64,000 nucleotides of DNA from Baekduia alba (GCF_028416635.1 NZ_CP114013.1:806001-870000), one strand, 5' to 3'. Positions 25,377 through 33,475 are shown, numbered from the stretch's first letter. The notes: generated by a model from the letters alone, not told the origin. Numbers and translations are program-made.

Positions 25377-25408
25377 GTCAAAGCCAACCGTGCGAGTAGG
25401 AGATGCGA

Positions 25409-26038
25409 GTGGGACGCTACACGGGGCCGGTCGAGCGGCTCTCGCGACGCGAAGGCGTCGAGCTGTACCTGAAGGGCCTGCGGGCGATCAACGGCAAGTC
25501 GGCGCTGACCCGGCGCGGCCCGCTCCCGCCCGGCCAGCACGGCAACCGCCGCCCGAACAAGCCGTCGGTCTTCAGCACGCAGCTGCGGGCCAAGCAGCTG
25601 GCCAAGCGCTACTACGGCGTCCGCGAGCGCCAGTTCCGCCGCTACGTCGAGGCCGCCGAGCGCCGCGCCGGCCTGACCGGCGAGGAGCTGTTGATCGCGC
25701 TCGAGCGCCGCCTCGACAACGTGATCTACCGGCTGGGCTTCGCCTCGACCCGCGCGCAGGCGCGGCAGTTCGTCGGCCACGGGCACATCCTGGTCGACGG
25801 GCGGCGCGTCGACATCGCGTCCTACGCGGTCAAGCCGGGGCAGGTCATCACGCTGCGCGAGAACGCGCCGGTCGAGCCGCTCGTCCGCGAGGCGACCGAG
25901 CTGACCGCCGGCGTCGGGGCGTGGCTCCAGACCGACTTCGACGGGCTGAGCGGCAAGGTGCTGCGCCTCCCCGAGCGGCGGGAGATCCCGTCGCCGATCG
26001 AGGAGCAGCTGATCGTCGAGTTCTACTCGCGCCGCTGA
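25409..26038 (+). CDS. rpsD: 30S ribosomal protein S4, cysteine-free form
   Basis: Primary 16S rRNA-binding protein that nucleates the 30S body. 209 residues starting [20 protein letters not shown]; the S4 RNA-binding domain is [20 protein letters not shown]...[12 protein letters not shown]. The four zinc-binding Cys usual near the N-terminus are all replaced ([13 protein letters not shown]), so it is a zinc-independent (C-) variant. The start is decided by AGGAG at 25398-25402: GTG 25409 is 6 nt away, whereas ATG 25403 directly abuts it. It stands apart from any ribosomal operon. The TGA overlaps the next gene's ATG by 1 nt. Confidence 0.95.
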   Translation: MGRYTGPVERLSRREGVELYLKGLRAINGKSALTRRGPLPPGQHGNRRPNKPSVFSTQLRAKQLAKRYYGVRERQFRRYVEAAERRAGLTGEELLIALERRLDNVIYRLGFASTRAQARQFVGHGHILVDGRRVDIASYAVKPGQVITLRENAPVEPLVREATELTAGVGAWLQTDFDGLSGKVLRLPERREIPSPIEEQLIVEFYSRR

Positions 26039-26661
26039 TGAGCGACTTCGCGCGGTTGGCCGGGCAGCAGTGCCCGCCGCAGGAGGCGCTGGCGATGGAG
26101 CTCGCGGTCGAGCTCGGCGCCGGCGGCGGGGTGGACGCGGCGCGGCGCTCGCTTGCCGTGCTGGCCCGCGCCCTGCCCGACGTGAGCGAGCCGCTCGCGC
26201 AGCTCGAGGCGCTGCGCGTGCTGGCGGTCCGGGCGCTGCGCCCCCGGCGCGACGGCCGCTACCTGCTGCCGGAGATCCTGCGCGAGGGCAAGGGGCATCC
26301 TGTAGGCGTTGCCGTGGCGCTCGGCGCGCTGGGCCAGCGCGTGGGGTGGCAGACCGCGCTCGTCGGCCACGACATGAAGCTCTACCTCGGACACCGCGAG
26401 CTGGCGCCGGTGGCGGTCGTCGACCCCGGGCAGCCCGACGCGCTGGTCGACCCGCGCACGCTCGACGTCGACCTGGCCTGGCGCTGCGCGCACGAGGCGA
26501 CCGGCGTCGTGCTGCGCCACGTGACCGTCGCCGCGGAGCGCTCCGGCGACCTGACGCGGAGCCTCGGGGCCAGCGCGCTGCTGCTCGCGCTGCCGGTCGA
26601 CGAGGGCTCGCGCGCGGGGCAGACGGCGATGCACCAGCGGCTGCTGTCGCGCCTGAACTGA
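26038..26661 (+). CDS. SirB1-like transglutaminase-core protein
   Basis: 207 residues. LPEILREGKGHPVGVAVALG and WQTALVGHDMKLYLGHRELA match the Transglut_core2/SirB1 pattern (GNPISLA...LG...G.....VGFPGHFLLR...), although the usual active-site Cys is not evident, so catalysis is doubtful. Its ATG overlaps the rpsD stop (TGATG), so it is translationally coupled to S4. Role unknown; coupling suggests a link with ribosome supply or growth. Confidence 0.6.
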   Translation: MSDFARLAGQQCPPQEALAMELAVELGAGGGVDAARRSLAVLARALPDVSEPLAQLEALRVLAVRALRPRRDGRYLLPEILREGKGHPVGVAVALGALGQRVGWQTALVGHDMKLYLGHRELAPVAVVDPGQPDALVDPRTLDVDLAWRCAHEATGVVLRHVTVAAERSGDLTRSLGASALLLALPVDEGSRAGQTAMHQRLLSRLN

Positions 26662-26739
26662 CGCCGGCGGTGCCGGCCGGTGCCTCTGCGCGGCGCGGCG
26701 GCGCGGGGCCTGCGCGCGGCGCTCGGTACCGTGCAGGCC

Positions 26740-27075
26740 ATGCTGTCGCGCACGTCCGCCTGGCCCACCTGGCCCGTTGCCGCCGGCTCGCTGGCCCTCG
26801 GCTTCGCGGTCGCGCAGGCCACCGGGGTCCGGCCGCTCGGCGGCGTCGTCCTGGCCACGGGCTGCGGCTGGTGCGCCCTGCGCTGGCGCGAGCGGGTCGG
26901 CGCCGGCCGCGCGGCAGGGCTGGTCGGGCTCTACCTCGCGGCCTTCGCCGGGTCCCACGTGCTGGCGCACAGCATCGGCGCCTGGCCGTCCGTGGCCGTC
27001 GTCGGCGCCGTCGTCGCTGCCGGCAGCTATGCCGTCGCGGACGCCGCGCCGGCCAGGCGCGTCGTCAACGCCTAG
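26740..27075 (+). CDS. Small integral membrane protein
   Basis: 111 residues with about four hydrophobic segments (WPVAAGSLALGFAVAQATGV, LGGVVLATGCGWCALRW, AAGLVGLYLAAFAGSHVLAH, VAVVGAVVAAGSYAVADAA) and a basic end (ARRVVNA). ATG 26740 lies after a GC-rich spacer; no good ribosome binding site. Its TAG stop is the TAG of the CCTAGG target at which the insertion sequence has inserted. Family unknown. Confidence 0.65.
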   Translation: MLSRTSAWPTWPVAAGSLALGFAVAQATGVRPLGGVVLATGCGWCALRWRERVGAGRAAGLVGLYLAAFAGSHVLAHSIGAWPSVAVVGAVVAAGSYAVADAAPARRVVNA

Positions 27076-27104
27076 GCTGAACAGACTCCATGTTCTCGCG
27101 ACAG
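27071..27104 (+). repeat. Left terminal inverted repeat of the IS
   Basis: Matches 28209-28242 in inverted orientation at 27 of 34 positions, with the first 12 identical and GACTCC shared at 14-19. Includes the duplicated CTAG. Confidence 0.85.
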
Positions 27105-27138
27105 TTGTCTGTCGTTTGAGATCTATGCCTTGACCTCA

Positions 27139-27165
27139 GACGGGCCCGCCGAAGGCGGGCCCGTC
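27139..27165 (+). terminator. Hairpin inside the IS ahead of the transposase gene
   Basis: Perfect 12-bp arms GACGGGCCCGCC (27139-27150) and GGCGGGCCCGTC (27154-27165) with a GAA loop and no T run. Placed 52 bp before the transposase start, it could block transcription entering from outside, a known way of limiting transposase. Confidence 0.6.
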
Positions 27166-27217
27166 CGGGTTGCGACTCAGGCTCCGAAGTCGCCAAACCA
27201 AGGAGTCGAGGAGTCGC

Positions 27218-28201
27218 ATGACCAAGGATGACGTGCTGTTCGGCTATCGCCTGCAGCTGTTCTCGCTGGCCGCTGAGCGCGGAGTCTCAGAGGCCTGCCG
27301 TCTGATGGGTGTTCATCGTTCGACCTACTACCGCTGGAAGCAGCAGGTCCAGAAGTCCGGCCTCGAGATGCTGCGGCCCCGAGAACGACGCTCGCCGCAG
27401 ATGCCCAACCAGCTCTCGCCGATGGTCGAACAACGGATCGTCGCCTTCGCGCTGGGCCATCCCGGGCTCGGCCCGCGGCGGATCGCTACGCGCCTGGCCC
27501 GACCGCAGTGGGGCGGGCTGATCGTCTCGCCCAACGGCGTCTACAAGACCCTGGTTCGCCACGGCCTGAACACGCGGGCTAAGCGCCTGGCGTTGGTCGC
27601 CGGCTACCGCGCTCCGTTTGAGCCGCCGCGCGAGCCCGAGCCCGAGCCCCACATCGACAGCAACCGTCCCGGCGAGCTGGTCGGCATCGACTGCTTCTTT
27701 GTCGGGCGCCTGCATGGCAGCGCCGGCCCGGTCTGGCAGATCACCGCCTGCGACACCTACAGCTCCTTTGCCTGGGCCGACCTGGTCGTCTGCCCACCGA
27801 GCGGGCCGACCGTCGAACACACCTCAAAACTCGCCCACCGCATCGCCAAAGAGCTCTCGGCCGCCGGCTGGCAACTGGAGCGGGTCCTGACCGACAACGG
27901 CAACGAATTCGGCCGGCGCGCCTTCGCCGCGGCCCTGCCCGACGGCGTCGCTCACACCCAGACCCGCTCCGGACGCCCACAGACCAACGGCCACGTCGAA
28001 CGCCTACACCGCACCGTCCTGGAAGAGTGCTGGCGACCGGCCTTCGCCCGCTTCTTACAGGTCCGCTTCACCGGCCTACGCCGCCACCTCAACACCTACA
28101 TCAACGAATACAACTACGAGCGAGATCACCACGGACGACACACGGCCGGGCGCTGCCCGGCCGAGCTCGTCTACGGTGCCAAAAAGATGGAGCCCCGATG
28201 A
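27218..28201 (+). CDS. IS481-family transposase
   Basis: 327 residues. The N-terminal HTH (SEACRLMGVHRSTYYRWKQQ) is followed by an rve DDE core: first Asp in GIDCFFVGRL, second in TDNGNEF, Glu in TNGHVERLHRT. GAGGAG (27208-27213) precedes ATG 27218 by 4 nt. The frame is complete from HTH to the C-terminal VYGAKKMEPR, so the enzyme is probably functional. The catalytic spacing fits IS481/IS3-like transposases. Confidence 0.92.
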   Translation: MTKDDVLFGYRLQLFSLAAERGVSEACRLMGVHRSTYYRWKQQVQKSGLEMLRPRERRSPQMPNQLSPMVEQRIVAFALGHPGLGPRRIATRLARPQWGGLIVSPNGVYKTLVRHGLNTRAKRLALVAGYRAPFEPPREPEPEPHIDSNRPGELVGIDCFFVGRLHGSAGPVWQITACDTYSSFAWADLVVCPPSGPTVEHTSKLAHRIAKELSAAGWQLERVLTDNGNEFGRRAFAAALPDGVAHTQTRSGRPQTNGHVERLHRTVLEECWRPAFARFLQVRFTGLRRHLNTYINEYNYERDHHGRHTAGRCPAELVYGAKKMEPR

Positions 28202-28208
28202 GCCACAC

Positions 28209-28242
28209 CCGTCGGCACAACTCGGAGTCCGTTCAGCCTAGG
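28209..28242 (-). repeat. Right terminal inverted repeat of the IS
   Basis: Inverted copy of the left end. The TIR body starts directly after the transposase stop region and ends at CCTAGG (28237-28242), which includes the second CTAG. Confidence 0.85.
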
Positions 28243-28247
28243 CCGGC

Positions 28248-28406
28248 TCAGCGGGAGGCCCGCGCCTGCACGCGACCGCCGGCAGCAATCCCCGAGCTGC
28301 GCGGCGGCACGGACAGCAGGCTGGCGCGGACGAGCTGCACCTGACGAGCGTGGAGGTCCAGCTCCCGAGCCAAGATGGCCTGGATGTGATGCGCGTGCGA
28401 CTGCAT
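28248..28406 (-). CDS. Possible short gene or gene remnant beside the IS
   Basis: 52-residue frame from ATG 28406 reading MQSHAHHIQAILARELDLHA and RQVQLVRASLLSVPPRSS. The first half faintly resembles the extreme N-terminus of Tex-type RNA-binding proteins, which would make this a truncated relic; that is a weak impression. It ends 6 bp before the IS right end. Confidence 0.25.
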   Translation of the reverse strand: MQSHAHHIQAILARELDLHARQVQLVRASLLSVPPRSSGIAAGGRVQARASR

Positions 28407-28512
28407 GGGCGCATCCTCCACTTCGCCTAGGCGCCGGGCAGCCGAGGTGGCTCCCGAACGCAGGTACGGTCCGCCGCACCTCGGCGTTTCGCAAATGTGA
28501 ACGCGCCAGGCT

Positions 28513-29541
28513 TCAGCCGGCCGACGACTGCGACCAGATGTTGATGCCGGCGTCCACCGCGTGGCGGTCGATCTGGGCCAGCTCGTCGTCGGTGAACTCG
28601 AGGTTGTCGAGGGCCGCGAGGTTCTCGTCGAGCTGCGCGACCGACGACGCGCCGATGAGCGCCGAGGTGACGCGCGGGTCGCGCAGCGTCCACGCGACCG
28701 CCATCTGGGCGAGCGACTGGCCGCGGTCCCGGGCCATCCGGTTCAGCGCCTCGATGTGGGCCAGCGCGTCGGGCGTGAGCATGTCGGCGGTGAGGAACCG
28801 GCCCTCCGCCGCGCGCGAGCCGGCCGGGACGTTGCCGCCGAGGTACTTGTCGGTGAGCATGCCCTGGGCCAGCGGCGAGAACGCGATGCAGCCGATGCCC
28901 TCGCGCTCGAGGACGTCGAGCAGGTCCTCCTCGATCCAGCGGTTGAGCAGGCTGTAGGACGGCTGGTGGATCAGCACCGGCGTGCCGAGGTCGCGCAGGA
29001 TCTGGGCCGCCTCCTCGGTGCGCTGGCCGGAGTAGGACGAGATCCCGACGTACTGCGTCTTGCCCTGCCGGACGGCGGCGTCGAGCGCCGAGCACGTCTC
29101 GTACAGCGGCGTGTCGGGGTCGAAGCGGTGGCTGTAGAAGACGTCGACGTAGTCCAGGCCCATGCGGGTCAGGGACTGGTCGAGGCTCGACATGAGGTAC
29201 TTGCGCGAGCCCCACTCGCCGTAGGGGCCGGGCCACATGTCGTAGCCGGCCTTGGTCGAGACGACGAGCTCGTCGCGGTAGGGCTTCAGGTCGGTCTTCA
29301 GCAGCGTGCCGAAGTTCGTCTCGGCGCTGCCCGGCGGCGGGCCGTAGTTGTTGGCCAGGTCGAAGTGGGTGATCCCGCGGTCGAACGCGCGGCGGACGAT
29401 CGCGCGCTGGGAGTCCAGCGTGCGGTCGTCGCCGAAGTTGTGCCAGAGGCCGAGCGAGATCGCCGGCAGCTTCAGGCCGGAGCGGCCGCTGCGGCGATAG
29501 GCGATCTGGTCGTAGCGGTCGTCGGCGGGCACGTAGGGCAT
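28513..29541 (-). CDS. yghZ: Aldo/keto reductase of the YghZ (L-glyceraldehyde 3-phosphate reductase) type
   Basis: 342 residues, NADPH-dependent TIM-barrel reductase. The N-terminus YRRSGRSGLKLPAISLGLWH, FDLANNYGPPPGSAETNFG and KAGYDMWPGPYGEWGSRKYL are diagnostic of the YghZ/Gpr subgroup. Tetrad members are visible: Asp in THFDLANNY, Tyr of that block, Lys in VSTKAGYD, His in FYSHRFD. Ends INIWSQSSAG. Third gene of a minus-strand run with the thioesterase and deacetylase (gap 9 bp). It may detoxify short aldehydes such as methylglyoxal. Confidence 0.88.
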   Translation of the reverse strand: MPYVPADDRYDQIAYRRSGRSGLKLPAISLGLWHNFGDDRTLDSQRAIVRRAFDRGITHFDLANNYGPPPGSAETNFGTLLKTDLKPYRDELVVSTKAGYDMWPGPYGEWGSRKYLMSSLDQSLTRMGLDYVDVFYSHRFDPDTPLYETCSALDAAVRQGKTQYVGISSYSGQRTEEAAQILRDLGTPVLIHQPSYSLLNRWIEEDLLDVLEREGIGCIAFSPLAQGMLTDKYLGGNVPAGSRAAEGRFLTADMLTPDALAHIEALNRMARDRGQSLAQMAVAWTLRDPRVTSALIGASSVAQLDENLAALDNLEFTDDELAQIDRHAVDAGINIWSQSSAG

Positions 29542-29550
29542 GCCGACACC

Positions 29551-29985
29551 CTACGACGACGCCGGCTCGCCGATGTACGGCTCCAGCACGCCGCGGAAGG
29601 CGTCCGGCCAGGCCGTCTTCTTGTAGTTCTTGCTGTCGACGCAGACGTGGCGCAGGAAGCCGGTCGCGATCGGGTCCCCGTCGCGGACGACGGCGAAGCG
29701 GCTGGTCAGCGACGACGCCGTCAGCGGCTCGAAGGTGACCGCGATCTCCAGGAGGTCGTCGTAGTAGGCCGGCGCGAGGTAGCGCACGCCCGACTCGGCG
29801 ACCACGAAGTCCACGCCGTGGGCCTGGACGAGCTCGGGGTAGGTGAGCCCGGACGCCGACCGTAGCGCCTCGGTGTGCGCGAGGTCGAAGTACATGAGGT
29901 AGTGCCCGTTGAAGACGTGGCCCTGCATATCGCACTCGACGAAGCGGACGCGCAGGGCGGTGATCAGCGGCGTGGGGCCGGGCAT
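29551..29985 (-). CDS. Acyl-CoA thioesterase, 4HBT hotdog fold
   Basis: 144 residues. RVRFVECDMQGHVFNGHYLM is the 4HBT signature (x-D-xx-GHVNN-x-Y; catalytic Asp in ECDMQGH). VDFVVAESGVRYLAPAYYDD and the strand pairing fit 4-hydroxybenzoyl-CoA thioesterase/YbgC-like enzymes. Cytoplasmic. 9 bp from the aldo/keto reductase and 19 bp from the deacetylase gene upstream, so probably co-transcribed. Acyl substrate unknown. Confidence 0.85.
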   Translation of the reverse strand: MPGPTPLITALRVRFVECDMQGHVFNGHYLMYFDLAHTEALRSASGLTYPELVQAHGVDFVVAESGVRYLAPAYYDDLLEIAVTFEPLTASSLTSRFAVVRDGDPIATGFLRHVCVDSKNYKKTAWPDAFRGVLEPYIGEPASS

Positions 29986-30004
29986 GGGCCTGGAGCCTAT
30001 GGGC

Positions 30005-30829
30005 TCAGCGGTTCTGCCAGGCCGCGACGGCGGCCTCCGCGGTGACGAAGCGGGCGCCGCGTCCCACCAGCGCGTCGACGAACGCCTCGAGGGCGAGCAG
30101 CCGATGTCCGCGCCCGATGATGTAGGGGTGCATGGTGATCGTCAGGACGCCGCGGTCGAGCTCGCGCTGCATCCAGGTGAAGTCGCCGAGCGCGTTGTCG
30201 AACAGCGTGCTCGGCGAGAACGTCGGCAGCTGCACGCCGTCGGGCGTCTTGAGGTACTCGAGGTGCGGGAAGTCGTCCAGCGCCCAGCTGACCGGGAGCT
30301 CGGCGACGGCCGACGCGCGGCCGGGGCGCAGCGGCTCGCCGAGCGCGACGCGGTCGCCGACGCGCGCGGGGTAGGGCGTGAAGTCGTTGCCCATCATGCT
30401 GCTGTCGTAGGCGAAGCCGTGGCGCTCGAGCAGCTCGATCGTCACCGGGCTGAGGTCCCACGACGGCGAGCGGTAGCCGCGCGGCGCGCGGCCGCTGAGG
30501 TCTTCGAGCAGCGCGCTGGCCTCGACCAGCTCGCGCTCCTCGTCGGCGGGCGCGAGCTGCGCGGGCGGGACGTGCGACCAGCCGTGGTTGCCGATCTCGT
30601 GGCCGGCGGCCGCGACCGCGCGGACCGCGTCCGGGTAGGTCGCGGCGGTGTAGCCGGGGACGAACCAGGTCGACGCGAGGCCGCGGCGCTCCAGCAGCCG
30701 CAGGATCCGCGGCGCGGCGACGGCGCCGAACTCGCCGCGCGAGACCGGCGTGGGGCTGGTCAGCCCCCGGGCGATCATCCCGGCGGACGTGTCGAAGTCG
30801 AAGGTCAGGCAGACGAGGTGCCGTGTCAC
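30005..30829 (-). CDS. Polysaccharide deacetylase-family hydrolase (NodB fold)
   Basis: 274 residues from GTG 30829. CLTFDFDTSAG supplies the catalytic and metal-binding Asp; HEIGNHGWSH is the H-x3-H metal motif; GYRSPSWDLSPVTIELLERH and HPYIIGRGHRL complete NodB blocks 3-5. No signal peptide, so the substrate is cytoplasmic; the pattern resembles the peptidoglycan-deacetylase/allantoinase (PuuE) branch. Its start lies only 22 bp from the divergent phosphatase gene at 30852. First of three likely co-transcribed genes. Confidence 0.8.
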   Translation of the reverse strand: MTRHLVCLTFDFDTSAGMIARGLTSPTPVSRGEFGAVAAPRILRLLERRGLASTWFVPGYTAATYPDAVRAVAAAGHEIGNHGWSHVPPAQLAPADEERELVEASALLEDLSGRAPRGYRSPSWDLSPVTIELLERHGFAYDSSMMGNDFTPYPARVGDRVALGEPLRPGRASAVAELPVSWALDDFPHLEYLKTPDGVQLPTFSPSTLFDNALGDFTWMQRELDRGVLTITMHPYIIGRGHRLLALEAFVDALVGRGARFVTAEAAVAAWQNR

Positions 30830-30851
30830 GCGTTCGCGATGATAGGCGGCG

Positions 30852-31340
30852 ATGCGTCTGCTCTTCGTCTGCATGGGGAACATCTGCCGGTCGCCGACCG
30901 CCGAGGCCGTGATGCGCGCGGTCGTCGCGCGCGAGGGCCTGGACGGCGAGGTCACGATCGACTCTGCCGGCACCGGCGCGTGGCACGTCGGCAACCCGCC
31001 GGACCGGCGCTCGACCGCCGCCGCGCAGGCGCGCGGCATCGTCCTGGAGGGCGCGGCGCGTCAGGTGACCGCCGCGGACTTCGAGGACTACGACCTGCTG
31101 CTCGCCGCCGACGCCGAGAACGTCGCGGCGCTGCGCCGGGTCGCGCCCGACGCGGCGGCCGCGGAGAAGGTCGTGCTGCTGCGGTCCTACGACGCCGCGG
31201 CGGTCGCGGCCGGCGACCTCGACGTCCCAGACCCGTACTACGGCGGGGAGCAGGGCTTCGAGGACGTGCTCGACCTGATCGCGGCGGCCTGCGACGGGTT
31301 GTTGTCCGCCTTGCGTGCGGAGGGCCGCGTCGCCTCGTGA
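30852..31340 (+). CDS. Low-molecular-weight protein-tyrosine-phosphatase family enzyme
   Basis: 162 residues. FVCMGNICRSPTAEAV holds the P-loop C-x5-R-S, and VPDPYYGG the general-acid Asp. Its GTGA-overlapping partner encodes a fructosamine/ketosamine kinase. LMW-PTPs linked this way are known to dephosphorylate ketosamine (e.g. ribulosamine) 5-phosphates on proteins, rather than phosphotyrosine. That role is inferred from context. Confidence 0.9.
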   Translation: MRLLFVCMGNICRSPTAEAVMRAVVAREGLDGEVTIDSAGTGAWHVGNPPDRRSTAAAQARGIVLEGAARQVTAADFEDYDLLLAADAENVAALRRVAPDAAAAEKVVLLRSYDAAAVAAGDLDVPDPYYGGEQGFEDVLDLIAAACDGLLSALRAEGRVAS

Positions 31341-32188
31341 AGGAGGCGCTCGCCGTCGCGCTGGGCCAGGAGGTCGCCGGCCTGGCGCCGATCGCCGGCG
31401 GCGACCTCAACCGCGCCTTCCGCGCGACGCTGGGCGACGGCACCGCGGTGTTCGTCAAGACCGCCGACGACGCCGCGCCGGGCGCGTATGCGGCGGAGGC
31501 CGCGGGCCTGCGCTGGCTCGGCGCCGTCGAGGACGGCCTCCCGGTGCCGGAGGTGCTCGCGGTCGATCCCGACCGGTGGATCGCCCTGGCATGGGTCGAC
31601 GGCGGCGGTCGCGCCGACGAGGCGGCGCTGGGTCGCGGGCTGGCGGCGGTGCACCGCGCCGGCGCCGAGCTCGCCGGCGCGCTGCCGGGCGGGCGCGGCG
31701 CCTACGTCCTCGGTCCGCTCACGCTGCCCAACGCGCCGCGTCCCGAGTGGCCGGCGTTCTACGCGGAGTCGCGGCTGCTCCCGCTGGCCCGGATGGCGGC
31801 GGAGCGCGGGGCGCTCGACGGCGCCGGCGTCCGGGCGGTCGCGGCCGTCGCGGAGCGCATCGACGATCTCGCCGGTCCGGTGGAGCCGCCCGCGCGGCTC
31901 CATGGCGACCTGTGGTCCGGCAACGTCCATGCCGCGGCTGACGGCCGGCCGTACCTGATCGACCCCGCGGCCTACGGCGGCCATCGGGAGGTCGACCTCG
32001 CGATGTTGTCGCTCTTCGGCGCGCCGTCGGCCGAGTTCTATGACAACTATGACGAGGTCTGGCCGCGGGCCGAAGGACACCAACAACGCGTCGCGCTCTA
32101 CCAGCTGCTCCCGCTCCTGGTCCACGCCGTCCTGTTCGGCGGCGGCTACGGCGCGTCGGCCGCGCGCGCCGCCCGGAACTACGTCTGA
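31337..32188 (+). CDS. Fructosamine/ketosamine-3-kinase family protein
   Basis: 283 residues from GTG 31337, overlapping the phosphatase stop as GTGA. GGDLNRAFRATLGDGTAVFV K-type N-lobe, LHGDLWSGNVH (catalytic Asp and Asn) and LIDPAAYGGHREVDLAML (Mg-binding Asp, with the family GHREVDLA) are diagnostic of FN3K-related kinases. It would phosphorylate glycated lysines so they decompose, a protein-repair step. Bacterial members act mostly on ribulosamines and erythrulosamines. Confidence 0.9.
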   Translation: MKEALAVALGQEVAGLAPIAGGDLNRAFRATLGDGTAVFVKTADDAAPGAYAAEAAGLRWLGAVEDGLPVPEVLAVDPDRWIALAWVDGGGRADEAALGRGLAAVHRAGAELAGALPGGRGAYVLGPLTLPNAPRPEWPAFYAESRLLPLARMAAERGALDGAGVRAVAAVAERIDDLAGPVEPPARLHGDLWSGNVHAAADGRPYLIDPAAYGGHREVDLAMLSLFGAPSAEFYDNYDEVWPRAEGHQQRVALYQLLPLLVHAVLFGGGYGASAARAARNYV

Positions 32189-32207
32189 GTTCGGGTACGG
32201 TCCGCGC

Positions 32208-32654
32208 ATGGGCAACATCACCGGAGAGCGGTCCGTCGAGATCGACGCGCCGATCCAGCGCGTGTTCGACATCGCGGCCGACATCGAGAACGCGCCGGAC
32301 TGGCAGGGGTCGCTGAAGGACGTCGAGATCCTGGAGCGCGACGCGGAGGGTCGGGCCTCGCTGGTCGACACCGTCAACGACGCCAAGGTCAAGACGGTGA
32401 AGACCAAGCTGAGTTTCACCTACAACTCGCCCACGGAGATCCGCTGGCGCCAGGAGAAGGGCGACGTCAAGGCGCTCGACGGCCACTGGGCGCTCGAGGA
32501 CCTGGGCGGCGACCGCACCCGCGCGACCTACGCGCTGGAGGTCGATCCGGGCCGCATGCTGGGCATGCTCATCCGCGGGCCGGTCGAGGGTCAGGTGCGT
32601 GACTTCCTGCTCGGCAACGCTGCCGACGGGCTGAAGCGCACGGCCGAAGGCTGA
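32208..32654 (+). CDS. SRPBCC/polyketide-cyclase-like lipid-binding protein
   Basis: 148 residues. RSVEIDAPIQRVFDIAADIE, NAPDWQGSLKDVEILERDAE and a C-terminal long helix (EGQVRDFLLGNAADGLKRTA) give the START-like SRPBCC fold with a hydrophobic pocket. ATG 32208 lies 19 bp after the kinase stop. Such proteins bind lipids or act as cyclases or aromatases; the ligand is unknown. It may be the third gene of the phosphatase-kinase operon. Confidence 0.78.
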   Translation: MGNITGERSVEIDAPIQRVFDIAADIENAPDWQGSLKDVEILERDAEGRASLVDTVNDAKVKTVKTKLSFTYNSPTEIRWRQEKGDVKALDGHWALEDLGGDRTRATYALEVDPGRMLGMLIRGPVEGQVRDFLLGNAADGLKRTAEG

Positions 32655-32704
32655 CGCCGCCCCGGGGGTCCGGGCGCGTCCGCGTTCGCTAGCGTCGGAC
32701 GCCG

Positions 32705-33475
32705 ATGGCCTCGGGATCCCCGCCGCAGGAGACGACGGGCGGGTCGAGTGGGATCGAGCTGACGACGCTGTTCCTCAGCGCGATCGCCTCGGCCACCGCC
32801 GCGTACGTGACGTCCAAGATCTGGGCAGCCGGCACGCTCTTCAGCGCGGCGATGTCCCCTGTCATCGTCGCGCTCGTCAAGGAGGGCCTGCGCAAGCCGA
32901 CCGAGGTCGTCGCGAACGTCGCCGCGCCCTCGCGGTGGACCCGGACGGGCGCCGACGAGCCCGGTCTGGTCCCGGACCCCGGCGCGATCCCCGCGCCTGC
33001 GGACGACGCGCCGGTCGTCGATCCCGACGCGCCGCACGTCGTCCTGCCGCCGGTCGTGGCCACCGAGCACAGCGCGGTCAACGTCTACTCGACGCGCTCG
33101 AGCCGCCTGCGCTGGCGGGTGGCGGTCCTCACCGGCCTGCTCGGCTTCGTCATCTGCGTCGTGGTCTTCACGGTGCCGGAGCTGATCGCCGGCCAGTCGC
33201 TCGGCCGTCACTCCGACAACGCCACGACGATCTTCGGCGGGCGCCACCGGGGCCACAAGACGTCGACGACGTCGACCACGACGACGACGACGACGTCCAC
33301 GACCAAGAGCAGGACGACGCCGACGACCACCACCGACCAGCCGGCGCCGTCGCGCGCCACGCCGGCGCCGTCGACCGCGACGCCCGCACCGTCGACCGCG
33401 GCGCCACAGGCGACCACGACCGCGACGCCGGGCTCGTCCTCGGCACCGTCGTCGACGGCGCCGGCGACGCCCTAG
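32705..33475 (+). CDS. Membrane protein with long Thr/Pro-rich extracellular tail
   Basis: 256 residues. A weakly hydrophobic stretch (~20-60), an acidic/proline linker (~75-120), one clear transmembrane helix (VAVLTGLLGFVICVVVFTVP, ~143-162) and a low-complexity tail of Thr, Ser, Pro, Ala to the end, probably outside and possibly glycosylated. The ACG/ACC repeats at 33262-33330 encode a run of threonines. It converges on a small gene, overlapping its stop by 4 nt. Function unknown. Confidence 0.65.
   Translation: MASGSPPQETTGGSSGIELTTLFLSAIASATAAYVTSKIWAAGTLFSAAMSPVIVALVKEGLRKPTEVVANVAAPSRWTRTGADEPGLVPDPGAIPAPADDAPVVDPDAPHVVLPPVVATEHSAVNVYSTRSSRLRWRVAVLTGLLGFVICVVVFTVPELIAGQSLGRHSDNATTIFGGRHRGHKTSTTSTTTTTTTSTTKSRTTPTTTTDQPAPSRATPAPSTATPAPSTAAPQATTTATPGSSSAPSSTAPATP

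Larger units (their letters stand above)
27072..28241 (+). mobile_element. IS481-family insertion sequence flanked by CTAG duplications
   Basis: A 1162-bp element (27076-28237) with one transposase gene. The ends, read inward from CCTAGG, are CCTAGGCTGAACAGACTCC (27071) and CCTAGGCTGAACGGACTCC (from 28242 on the other strand), alike in 27 of 34 positions. Both ends carry CTAG (27072-27075 and 28238-28241), the target known to be duplicated by IS481. The left copy supplies the stop codon of the upstream gene. The transposase frame is intact, so the element looks recent and possibly active. Confidence 0.85.

Noticed and set aside
33262-33330. ACG/ACC repeat as a microsatellite or regulatory repeat
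   Set aside because: It is in frame and encodes a threonine run in a low-complexity extracellular tail.
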